Shown: one piece after another, positions 18,587 through 26,180 of the stretch
Position numbering within the stretch: position 1 is the stretch's first letter
How the letters are laid out: every line of letters starts with the position of its first letter
Source: Chlorobiota bacterium
GTDB taxonomy: Bacteria > Bacteroidota > Ignavibacteria > OLB7
Assembly (NCBI GenBank): GCA_016710285.1
Contig: JADJXR010000001.1
Span: 558,001-622,000, forward strand
DNA length: 64,000 nucleotides
Reading direction: 5' to 3'
Position numbers and translations under genes: made by a program
Notes under the pieces: model-generated
The model's input: the letters and a program-made list of their open reading frames with translations, nothing else
Databases searched by the model: none
Told to the model about the DNA's origin: nothing

Positions 18587-20943
18587 TTCGTTGATGGGTT
18601 TAGAAAATAGGTCCGAAGCGTTCCTTTCCCTTTGATGGTTAGTTCGCCACGCTCTTCCAGCGTGATCGAGAGTTCGCCTCCACTCCGCCGAAGCTCCTCG
18701 GCAAACTCCTCACTCACGTGAATCTTCCCAGCCTCCCCGTGGCTCTCCATTCGGCTGGCCGTGTTTACTGCGTCGCCCCACAGGTCGTACGCGAATTTTT
18801 TCTTCCCGATGATCCCCGCCACTACCTCGCCGCTGTGCAAGCCAATCCGTACTTGGAGTTGAATCCCATCCCCAAGCCCATCGAATCCTGCCACCACTTC
18901 CACCAACTCTATCGCCATTCGCGCCGCCGATTCTGCGTGATCCTCGCGGCTTTCTGGCAATCCTGACACTGCCATGTACGCGTCTCCGATTGTCTTGATT
19001 TTCTCCAATCCATACTTCTCCGCCAACTCATCGAACTGGCTGAACAAGAGGTCCAACCCCGTCACCAACTCCTGTGGTGTGATCCGTTGCGAAAGCACCG
19101 TGAACCCAACAATGTCGGCAAACAACACCGTCACCGACTCGAACGATTCAGCGATATGTTCCTCGCCGCGAACAACACGTTCGGCGATGGTTGGTGGAAG
19201 GATGTTGTGGAGCACCCGTTTGGTGGCTTCGGCATCGGCGCGTTCGGCGGCGGTGCGTTTTTCCATCTCCGCAATCTGCCGTTGTTGCTCTACTTGGATT
19301 GCCTTCTTTTTCGCTTCCTCACTTTGGACTTCTTGGTAGAGTTCTTGGAATTTTTTGAAGTGGGTGAGTGCTTCCTCAAAGCGGCCTTCTTGTTCGTAGA
19401 GGGTGGCTAAGGATTTGTGGGCATCATAGCCTTTTGTTCCTAGCTCCTCGCCCAGGGCGATTGCTTGGCAGAGGAGTTCTTCGGCTTTAGCAGGGTTGTA
19501 CTCGGCGAATGCTTGTTGGGAATAGAGCGAGCCAAGATTTCCAATGATCCTAACAACACTAAAACGATCGCCAATTTCTTCCTGCAAGGCAAGCGCACGG
19601 GTGTAATGCTCCAGGGCTTTCGGATACTCCAAAAGTTCCCGGTACACGTTCCCGAGACCGCTGATGGCACTGGCAACGCCGGAGCGAATTCCAAGCTCTT
19701 CATGCAAGGCAATCGCACGGGCGTAATGCTCCAACGCCTTTGGGTAATCCAACAGGGAGGAATACAAGCTCCCAATGTTTCCGGTGATGTTAGCAACACC
19801 GGCACGGTTCCCAAGCTCTTCATGCAAGGCAAGTGCGCGGGTGGCATACTCCAACGCCCTTGGGTAGTCCAACAGGGAGTAGTACACAATCCCAATGTTT
19901 CCGGTGGCATTAGCAATACCAACACGGTTCCCAAGCTCTTCATGCAAGGCAAGCCCGTGGCTGTAATACTCCAACGCCCCTGGGTAGTCGGAGATGGAAG
20001 CATAGACATTCCCGATGTTGACGGTGATGTTGGCAATTTCCAAACGCTCGCCAATCGCTTCAAGCAAGGCAAGCGCACGGGTGTAATACTCTAGGGCCTT
20101 CGGGTATTCCGAGAGGTTCCGGTACACGGTTCCGATGCTTCCTGTTGCGCGTGCAACACCGGCACGGTCACCAATCTCCTCATGCACAGTAAGGCCACGG
20201 CGGTAATACTCCAACGCTTTCGGGTAATCCGCTGTGCGCAGGCACACATTTCCAATGTTTCCGATAACACCAGCAACACCAGCACGATATCCAAGCTCTT
20301 CATACATGGCAAGTGCGCGGTGGTAATACTCCAACGCTGTTGGGTATTCCGAAAGATCAGAGTAGGCATTCCCGATGTTCCGGGTGGCAATCGCTGCATT
20401 GAAACGGTCGCCAAGTTCTTCATGCAAGGCAAGGCCACGGCGGTAATACTCCAACGCCTTCGGGTATTCCGAACGATCCATATAGACATTCCCGATGTTG
20501 ACGGTGACGCTGGCAATGCCTGATCGCTCGCCAAGTTCTTCATACAAAGCAATCGCACGGTGGTAATACTCCAATGCCTTTGGGTGCTCCGAAAGCCGCA
20601 AGTGCGTATTCCCGATGCTTGTGATGGCAGCGGCAACACCAGAAGCATCGCCAAGCTCTTCATACAGCTGCAACGACTCCTCCAGCAATGGCAACGCCGT
20701 GCGGTACTCACCCCTCCGCCAATACACCACCCCTTGCTGGCGTAGTGCTGCGGCCTCGGCGGCCAACTCCCCCGCTTGCTTGGCTGCGGCCTGGGCTTCC
20801 TCGGCAACAGCAAGGCTTTCGGCATATTGACTTTGCTGGGCTAACTCCTGCGCAAGTTGGTTCAACGCACCAGCGCGCTCGGCGGGCGTGGTGGCTGCGG
20901 TCACGGCGGCGCGCAGGTCTGTCAGGGTTGTGTCTGGATTCAT
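18583..20943 (-). CDS. TPR-class III adenylate cyclase, copy 4 (intact, first cistron)
   Basis: The 786-residue protein has the shared N-terminus, about eleven 40-residue TPRs, a helical linker and a class III cyclase domain. The cyclase domain differs from copies 1-3: LFADIVGFTVLSQ, KIKTIGDAYMAVSG and YDLWGDAVNTASRM, with 2 metal Asp, Lys, the adenine-pocket Asp and transition-state Asn/Arg all present. Its last 60 residues, however, almost match copy 3, which suggests recombination. It is the promoter-proximal gene of the operon, with a -35/-10 pair about 100 bases upstream, and overlaps copy 3 by ATGA. cAMP as product is inferred from the residues. Confidence 0.9.
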   Translation of the reverse strand: MNPDTTLTDLRAAVTAATTPAERAGALNQLAQELAQQSQYAESLAVAEEAQAAAKQAGELAAEAAALRQQGVVYWRRGEYRTALPLLEESLQLYEELGDASGVAAAITSIGNTHLRLSEHPKALEYYHRAIALYEELGERSGIASVTVNIGNVYMDRSEYPKALEYYRRGLALHEELGDRFNAAIATRNIGNAYSDLSEYPTALEYYHRALAMYEELGYRAGVAGVIGNIGNVCLRTADYPKALEYYRRGLTVHEEIGDRAGVARATGSIGTVYRNLSEYPKALEYYTRALALLEAIGERLEIANITVNIGNVYASISDYPGALEYYSHGLALHEELGNRVGIANATGNIGIVYYSLLDYPRALEYATRALALHEELGNRAGVANITGNIGSLYSSLLDYPKALEHYARAIALHEELGIRSGVASAISGLGNVYRELLEYPKALEHYTRALALQEEIGDRFSVVRIIGNLGSLYSQQAFAEYNPAKAEELLCQAIALGEELGTKGYDAHKSLATLYEQEGRFEEALTHFKKFQELYQEVQSEEAKKKAIQVEQQRQIAEMEKRTAAERADAEATKRVLHNILPPTIAERVVRGEEHIAESFESVTVLFADIVGFTVLSQRITPQELVTGLDLLFSQFDELAEKYGLEKIKTIGDAYMAVSGLPESREDHAESAARMAIELVEVVAGFDGLGDGIQLQVRIGLHSGEVVAGIIGKKKFAYDLWGDAVNTASRMESHGEAGKIHVSEEFAEELRRSGGELSITLEERGELTIKGKGTLRTYFLNPSTK

Positions 20944-21023
20944 TTCGTTGATGGATGTAGAAAATATGTTCGGTGTTCCCCTTTCCCTGTATCTCGATTA
21001 CTCCATGGTTGGTGAAAGCAAGT
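20940..21023 (-). pseudogene. Remnant 3' end of a lost fifth TPR-cyclase gene
   Basis: Directly in front of copy 4, the minus strand reads R-T-Y-F-L-H-P-S-T-K-stop (20970-20940). This matches the R-T-Y-F-L-N-P-S-T-K ending of copies 3 and 4, and its stop overlaps the copy 4 ATG by ATGA exactly as between intact cistrons. Upstream, in a shifted frame, a segment of the form F-T-N-H-G-V-I-E-I-Q-G-K-G (to about 21013) matches the T-x-R-G-x-x-E-V-K-G-K-G motif at the cyclase C-terminus. No cyclase core is left. The array was therefore once longer. Confidence 0.7.
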
Positions 21024-21048
21024 GCTTATTCCCCATTACTCGATATTT

Positions 21049-21077
21049 AATCTAGATTCTTAGCAGAGTGATTTCAA
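21049..21077 (-). promoter_or_regulatory. Candidate promoter of the TPR-cyclase operon
   Basis: On the minus strand TTGAAA (21077-21072) and TAGATT (21054-21049) are separated by 17 bases, a good match to a housekeeping -35/-10 pair. The predicted start near 21042 would give a leader of about 100 bases that contains the cyclase remnant. No operator was recognised. Confidence 0.45.
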
Positions 21078-21217
21078 CTATATTCGCTGATTCTATGATG
21101 CCAGCATAGGATGCTTTCATGCGGTTCAACTACCAACCGTTGGCAAACTACGGGCATTTTGCCTTCCCAATGCTTATTCAACAGCAACCAATACAGCAAC
21201 CATTACCAATGCTACGG

Positions 21218-24200
21218 ATGAAGACTTTGCGAACGACGCTGCGTGCCGCTGCCTTCCTGTTGCTTGCAACCACGGCAACGCTGCTTGCACAACCCACACC
21301 AACGCCACACCCAACGGTCAACACGATTGGCAATATGGGAATCGGGACCATGCGCCCTGATTCGTTCAAGTTGGAAGTTGCTGGCGGCATTGGCCCCAGC
21401 ACCAACAACTTGTTTTCGTTGGGGTCATCAACCCGGCGTTGGGAGGATTTATTTCTTGGTCCGAACAGCCTTCATATCGGCATCAATGGAAGCGAGGGGA
21501 TCATCGGCTACGACCCGATCACCAAATCCTTCCTGTTTGACCCGGACGGCGACGGCGTGTATGAGGCGATCATGGATGCGAATGGCTATATCGCCGTTGG
21601 CACCACAAGCACGCTAAACCCCCTTACCATCGAGGGAGATGCGGACCAATTGGTGCTGCAACGCAAAACCACCAGCCCAACCCGCGTCAGCCAGAAATTC
21701 AACCTGCTTGGTGACTACTGGCAGGTTGGAACCGACAACACCAACAGCGCGGGCCAGTTCTTCTTTGATGCGAACGAAATCCGCCGCGTTGTTTTCAACA
21801 AGAATGGGAACGTTGGATTGGGAACCGTGACCCCAGCGAACGTGCTGGATGTTGAAGGTGGCGCAGCAATCGGCGCAGCTTACTCCGGCACAACCGCCGC
21901 ACCCGCAAATGGCTTGATCGTGGAAGGAAGCACGGGCTTGGGGACCACAACTCCGCAAAGCAAACTGGATGTTGAAGGTGGCGCGGCAATCGGCGCAACC
22001 TACTCCGGCACAACCGCCGCACCCGCAAACGGCTTGATCGTGGAAGGAAGCACGGGCTTGGGGACCACAACTCCGCAAAGCAAACTGGATGTTGAAGGTG
22101 GCGCGGCAATCGGCACAACCTACTCCGGCACAACCGCCGCACCCGCAAACGGACTGTTGGTGGAAGGGAACGTTGGCATTGGGACCACCTCTCCCAGCGA
22201 CTTCAAACTGCAAGTTGCCGGCCATGTTGGCCCCAATGCCGACTACGCCTACGATCTTGGCTCCACAGCAAAACGCTGGCGCGGTCTCTATCTGGATTCC
22301 ACCGGGCTGAGCATGGGAACCGGGACGAACCAGGGATTTATTAGCTACAGCACCTCCACAAACTCCTTCCGCTTTAATCCAAGCGGCGATGGAACACCAG
22401 AAGCGGTGATGGACATCAACGGGAACTTCTCCGTTGGAACCACCACCACCGACAACCCGGCAACCATCGTTGGTGACCCCGATCAGCTTGTGTTGCAGCC
22501 GAAGGCCGCCGCGCCAAACTCACAGCGGATTGCACGGCTGAAATTGGATGGTCCAGCGAACGATTTCCACATTGGAATGCCGGACAGCAGCGGAACGTTG
22601 ATCTTTAACGGAAACGGCGGCGTGGAGAACATGGCGTTGGATCAATCGGGGAACTTGTCGGTGGCGGGGAACATTACTCCATCGGGAACCAGCAAAACGT
22701 TGGGAACAACCGCCACACGCTGGGAGGACCTGTTTGTTGGCCCAACCAGCGTTCACATCGGCAACGCTGCCAGCGATGAAACCGTGCTGAGCTATGCCAA
22801 CTCCAGCAGCACCAAACGGATGCAGGTGGATGCCGACGGCGATGGCGACAACGAAGCCACCATCACCGGAGCCGGGCGCATGGGCATTGGAACCGATCTT
22901 CCACAAAGCACGCTGGATGTTGAAGGTGGCGCGGCAATCGGCGCAACCTACTCCGGAACAACCGCCGCACCAACCAACGGTTTGTTGGTGGAAGGAAACA
23001 TTGGCGTTGGAACAACCTCCACCAGTGACTTCAAACTGCAAGTGGAAGGGACCGTTGGCCCGAACACCGACAACACCTACTCGCTTGGCTCGGCATCGAA
23101 ACGGTGGACCAAGGTGTTCACCAGCAGCGGGCTTGACATCAACGGCCCGCTGACCGTGGCCGGAAGCGCGGGGACAGCAGGGCAATACCTTGCCTCGCAA
23201 GGCGCATCCACCGCTCCGGCTTGGAAGAACCTTGCCGACACCGTTTGGAGCCTTGCCGGCAACAGCATCACCGACGACACCACGCGCTACTTGGGCACCA
23301 ACAACGCCCAAGACCTTGCGTTTGCAACCGAAGGAATAATCCGTGCACGGTTCCTCCGCTCAACCGGCGCACCGCTGGATTACGAAGGATCGTTTGTCCC
23401 GGAAGTGGATTCCGCCGTAAGCCTAGGTTCTCCAGAACGGCGCTGGCGTTCGTTATATGTAACCGGTGGAAGTATTCATATCGGGCGGTTCAGTGCTGGT
23501 GGCATTGCCAACCTTAAAGGAGGCCCCAGCACGCAATCCAGTGCCGACGGAGCCACCATCAGCTACGACAACACCAATGATGTGCTGGTGATTGATAAAC
23601 CGATCAACAGCGGCGGAACAACCCAGCCCGATTTGAACAACGTCTTCTCCCTGGGATCAACAACAAATCGCTGGAAGGATCTCTACTTAGGCCCCAGCAC
23701 ATTGTTTATCGGGACAAGCACCTCCGATGAAGCAAAGGTCAGCTACAACACCGCTGCCAACGAACTTCGGATTGACATGGATAACACCGGAGGACCGGAA
23801 CTCACGCTGACCCAAACTGGAGGAATCAACATCACCGGCAAAGCAACATCGGCAGCAACGGTCGGTGCCGATGCTGCCACAACCCTTACCACCAAAGGCT
23901 ACGTGGATGGAACCGTTAGTGCCATCACCCTTAGCGGCGACGTGACAGGGGCGACCGGCACAACAACCATTGCCACCACCGCAGGGGCAGGGGCAAACAT
24001 TGTGGCGGCAATCAATGCCAGCAGCAGCACCATCAACGATGCTCGGTTGGCAGCAAGCCTTTCCCGCGATACCGAATCGCCGGCGGCTGGTGATGTGAGC
24101 GGTTCGCTGGCGGCTGGCTATAGCGTCAACTCCGTGCAATCTGGTGCTGGAGCCTCCATCATCACGGCAATCAATGCTGCGGCAGGAACCATTAACGCTG

Positions 24201-25975
24201 CACGGGTTGGAAACGGATTGACCAACACGCAAGTCAACGACGACCTCTCCATCACGGCTGGAACCATCGAGAACTCTCCGATTGGGGCAACCACTGCTTC
24301 CACCGGACGGTTCACCACCATCACCGGGACCACGCTCCCAGCAAGCAGCACCTCCACCAACATCGTCACCTCCAACAGTGGCGCGTTGGAGACCCGAACC
24401 ATCGCTTCGCTCAACGGGGTCATCGGCGTTTCAGCCGATAGCTCCATCGTTGGTGATGGAACCACGGGATCGCCACTTGGAGTTGATCTTTCAGAAACCA
24501 ACACCTGGACCGGCGAACAGACCTTCCCAACAACCGCCGCCCAGGGTGATGCCTTGATCGCTTCGGTCAATGCCGGAACCACAACACTCAACGCTGCACG
24601 GATTGGAAATGGCTTGACCAACACGCAAGTCAACGACGACCTCTCCATCACGGCTGGAACCATCGAGAACTCTCCGATTGGGGCAACCACTGCTTCCACC
24701 GGGCGGTTCACCACCATCACCGGGACCACGCTCCCAGCAAGCAGCACCTCCACCAACATCGTCACCTCCAACAGTGGCGCGTTGGAGACTCGAACCCTTG
24801 CTTCGCTGGCCGGGGTCATTGGCGTTTCAGCTGATAGCTCCATCGTTGGTGATGGAACCACAGGATCGCCACTTGGAGTTGATCTTTCAGAAACCAACAC
24901 CTGGACCGGCGAACAGACCTTCCCAACAACCGCCGCCCAGGGTGATGCCTTGATCGCTTCGGTCAATGCCGGAACCACAACACTCAACGCTGCACGGATT
25001 GGAAATGGCTTGACCAACACGCAAGTCAACGACGACCTCTCCATCACGGCTGGAACCATCGAGAACTCTCCGATTGGGGCAACCACTGCTTCCACCGGAC
25101 GGTTCACCACCATCACCGGGACCACGCTCCCAGCAAGCAGCACCTCCACCAACATCGTCACCTCCAACAGTGGCGCGTTGGAGACCCGAACCATCGCTTC
25201 GCTCAACGGGGTCATCGGCGTTTCAGCCGATAGCTCCATCGTTGGTGATGGAACCACGGGATCGCCACTTGGAGTTGATCTTTCAGAAACCAACACCTGG
25301 ACCGGCGAACAAACATTCCCAATAACTGCCGCGCAGGGTGATGCCTTGATCGCTTCGGTCAACAGTGGAACAAGCACGATCAACGATGCTCAGTTGGCAG
25401 CAAGCCTTTCCCGCGATACCGAGTCGCCGGCGGCTGGTGATGTGAGCGGTTCGTTGAGTGCTGGGTACAGCGTCAACTCCGTGCAATCTGGTGCTGGAGC
25501 CTCCATCATCACGGCAATCAATGCTGCGACGGGAACCATTGACGCAGCACGGATTGGAAACGGATTGACCGATGCACAGGTTGGGAACACCTTGACGCTA
25601 ACCGGAGGCGCGATTGATGGAGTTGCCATTGGCGCAACCACCGCTTCCACCGGAAAGTTCACCACGCTGACGGCTACGTCCGAGACGGTGCTAAGCCACG
25701 ACAACAGTTTGGTTGGCGATGCCAACGGAACGATCCCGAACGGCACCTCGGTGGCGGTAATCAAGAACGGGACGGCCAACAGCAACCCGGCAGCTATCAC
25801 CATCACCCTGCCAAGCGCGGTGGTGGGCCAGGTGTTGTGGATTTACAATGCCGATGCCAACGCGACGGCAACCCTTTCTCCAGTTCCAATGGCTGGCAGC
25901 ACAACCATTCCTGCTGGCGGCCGCCTGATGCTGATCTACGTGAACAGCGGGACCGCAGGCTGGGTTGCCTGGTAA
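21218..25975 (+). CDS. Giant secreted repeat protein, tail-fibre/adhesin-like
   Basis: The start at 21218 gives a classic signal peptide (K-T-L-R-T-T-L-R then a hydrophobic core, cleavage after L-L-A-Q) and a mature protein of about 1,560 residues. An upstream ATG at 21119 would bury the signal. The chain is built of beta-type repeats with motifs such as G-N-V-G-I-G-T-T-T-P and L-D-V-E-G-G-A-A-I-G, followed by L-G-S-T-x-x-R-W-x-D-L units. These resemble bacterial cell-surface and tail-fibre-like proteins. The sequence ends with a small Ala/Thr-rich domain and G-W-V-A-W. There is no T9SS sorting domain, S74 chaperone or autotransporter barrel, so the export route is open. It is divergent from the cyclase operon and ends at a strong terminator. 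Confidence 0.75.
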   Translation: MKTLRTTLRAAAFLLLATTATLLAQPTPTPHPTVNTIGNMGIGTMRPDSFKLEVAGGIGPSTNNLFSLGSSTRRWEDLFLGPNSLHIGINGSEGIIGYDPITKSFLFDPDGDGVYEAIMDANGYIAVGTTSTLNPLTIEGDADQLVLQRKTTSPTRVSQKFNLLGDYWQVGTDNTNSAGQFFFDANEIRRVVFNKNGNVGLGTVTPANVLDVEGGAAIGAAYSGTTAAPANGLIVEGSTGLGTTTPQSKLDVEGGAAIGATYSGTTAAPANGLIVEGSTGLGTTTPQSKLDVEGGAAIGTTYSGTTAAPANGLLVEGNVGIGTTSPSDFKLQVAGHVGPNADYAYDLGSTAKRWRGLYLDSTGLSMGTGTNQGFISYSTSTNSFRFNPSGDGTPEAVMDINGNFSVGTTTTDNPATIVGDPDQLVLQPKAAAPNSQRIARLKLDGPANDFHIGMPDSSGTLIFNGNGGVENMALDQSGNLSVAGNITPSGTSKTLGTTATRWEDLFVGPTSVHIGNAASDETVLSYANSSSTKRMQVDADGDGDNEATITGAGRMGIGTDLPQSTLDVEGGAAIGATYSGTTAAPTNGLLVEGNIGVGTTSTSDFKLQVEGTVGPNTDNTYSLGSASKRWTKVFTSSGLDINGPLTVAGSAGTAGQYLASQGASTAPAWKNLADTVWSLAGNSITDDTTRYLGTNNAQDLAFATEGIIRARFLRSTGAPLDYEGSFVPEVDSAVSLGSPERRWRSLYVTGGSIHIGRFSAGGIANLKGGPSTQSSADGATISYDNTNDVLVIDKPINSGGTTQPDLNNVFSLGSTTNRWKDLYLGPSTLFIGTSTSDEAKVSYNTAANELRIDMDNTGGPELTLTQTGGINITGKATSAATVGADAATTLTTKGYVDGTVSAITLSGDVTGATGTTTIATTAGAGANIVAAINASSSTINDARLAASLSRDTESPAAGDVSGSLAAGYSVNSVQSGAGASIITAINAAAGTINAARVGNGLTNTQVNDDLSITAGTIENSPIGATTASTGRFTTITGTTLPASSTSTNIVTSNSGALETRTIASLNGVIGVSADSSIVGDGTTGSPLGVDLSETNTWTGEQTFPTTAAQGDALIASVNAGTTTLNAARIGNGLTNTQVNDDLSITAGTIENSPIGATTASTGRFTTITGTTLPASSTSTNIVTSNSGALETRTLASLAGVIGVSADSSIVGDGTTGSPLGVDLSETNTWTGEQTFPTTAAQGDALIASVNAGTTTLNAARIGNGLTNTQVNDDLSITAGTIENSPIGATTASTGRFTTITGTTLPASSTSTNIVTSNSGALETRTIASLNGVIGVSADSSIVGDGTTGSPLGVDLSETNTWTGEQTFPITAAQGDALIASVNSGTSTINDAQLAASLSRDTESPAAGDVSGSLSAGYSVNSVQSGAGASIITAINAATGTIDAARIGNGLTDAQVGNTLTLTGGAIDGVAIGATTASTGKFTTLTATSETVLSHDNSLVGDANGTIPNGTSVAVIKNGTANSNPAAITITLPSAVVGQVLWIYNADANATATLSPVPMAGSTTIPAGGRLMLIYVNSGTAGWVAW
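21845..22204 (+). repeat. Three tandem 120-bp units in the giant repeat protein
   Basis: Units start at 21845, 21965 and 22085 (CTGGATGTTGAAGGTGGCGC) and repeat with a period of exactly 120 bases, that is 40 codons, with few substitutions. A further isolated copy begins near 22912. High DNA-level identity indicates recent expansion. Confidence 0.85.
24195..25370 (+). repeat. Three tandem 396-bp units in the giant repeat protein
   Basis: Copies start at 24195, 24591 and 24987, each 396 bases (132 codons). Copies 1 and 3 are nearly identical, including the segment encoding R-T-I-A-S-L-N-G-V-I-G-V. Copy 2 carries several shared differences (R-T-L-A-S-L-A-G-V). The alternation points to duplication or gene conversion. 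Confidence 0.9.
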
Positions 25976-25988
25976 CTGCGAACGATTG

Positions 25989-26018
25989 GACGGAGGAAGC
26001 GTTGTGGCTTCCTCCGTC
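25989..26018 (+). terminator. Terminator after the giant repeat protein
   Basis: An 11-12 bp perfect stem (GACGGAGGAAG at 25989-25999 with CTTCCTCCGTC at 26008-26018) begins 14 bases after the stop codon. The following bases are only moderately T-rich (TAATTGTT). Confidence 0.75.
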
Positions 26019-26129
26019 TAATTGTTGGATAGCATTGCTGCCTGTTCCTTTCCGCAAGCATCACTTTGGCCCCCCGCCATGCATCGCTGCTGCTTGCCGC
26101 GCCTATTCAAGGCTGGTTCCTTTCCATCA

Positions 26130-26147
26130 CATCACACTTTTGTGATG
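26130..26147. promoter_or_regulatory. Inverted-repeat operator candidate before the SLOG gene
   Basis: CATCACA (26130-26136) and TGTGATG (26141-26147) form a 7-bp inverted repeat around CTTT, 33 bases upstream of the SLOG-protein start. The arms are in the opposite order to a CRP site (TGTGA-N6-TCACA), so CRP binding is not expected. A repressor site or a small mRNA hairpin is possible. Confidence 0.35.
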
Positions 26148-26180
26148 CCTCCTCCATTCATTGTGCGGTCTGGAGACGCA

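Noticed and set aside
24118..25383. 421-residue ORF antisense to the giant repeat protein
   Set aside because: It lies fully inside a repeat-coded gene, has repeat-derived composition and no start context; open antisense frames are expected there.
21218..25975. Giant repeat protein as prophage tail fibre
   Set aside because: No phage structural, lysis or integrase genes nearby, and a secretory signal peptide is present.
26130..26147. CRP site before the SLOG gene
   Set aside because: Arms are in the order TCACA...TGTGA with a spacing of 6 from arm to arm reversed, not TGTGA-N6-TCACA.
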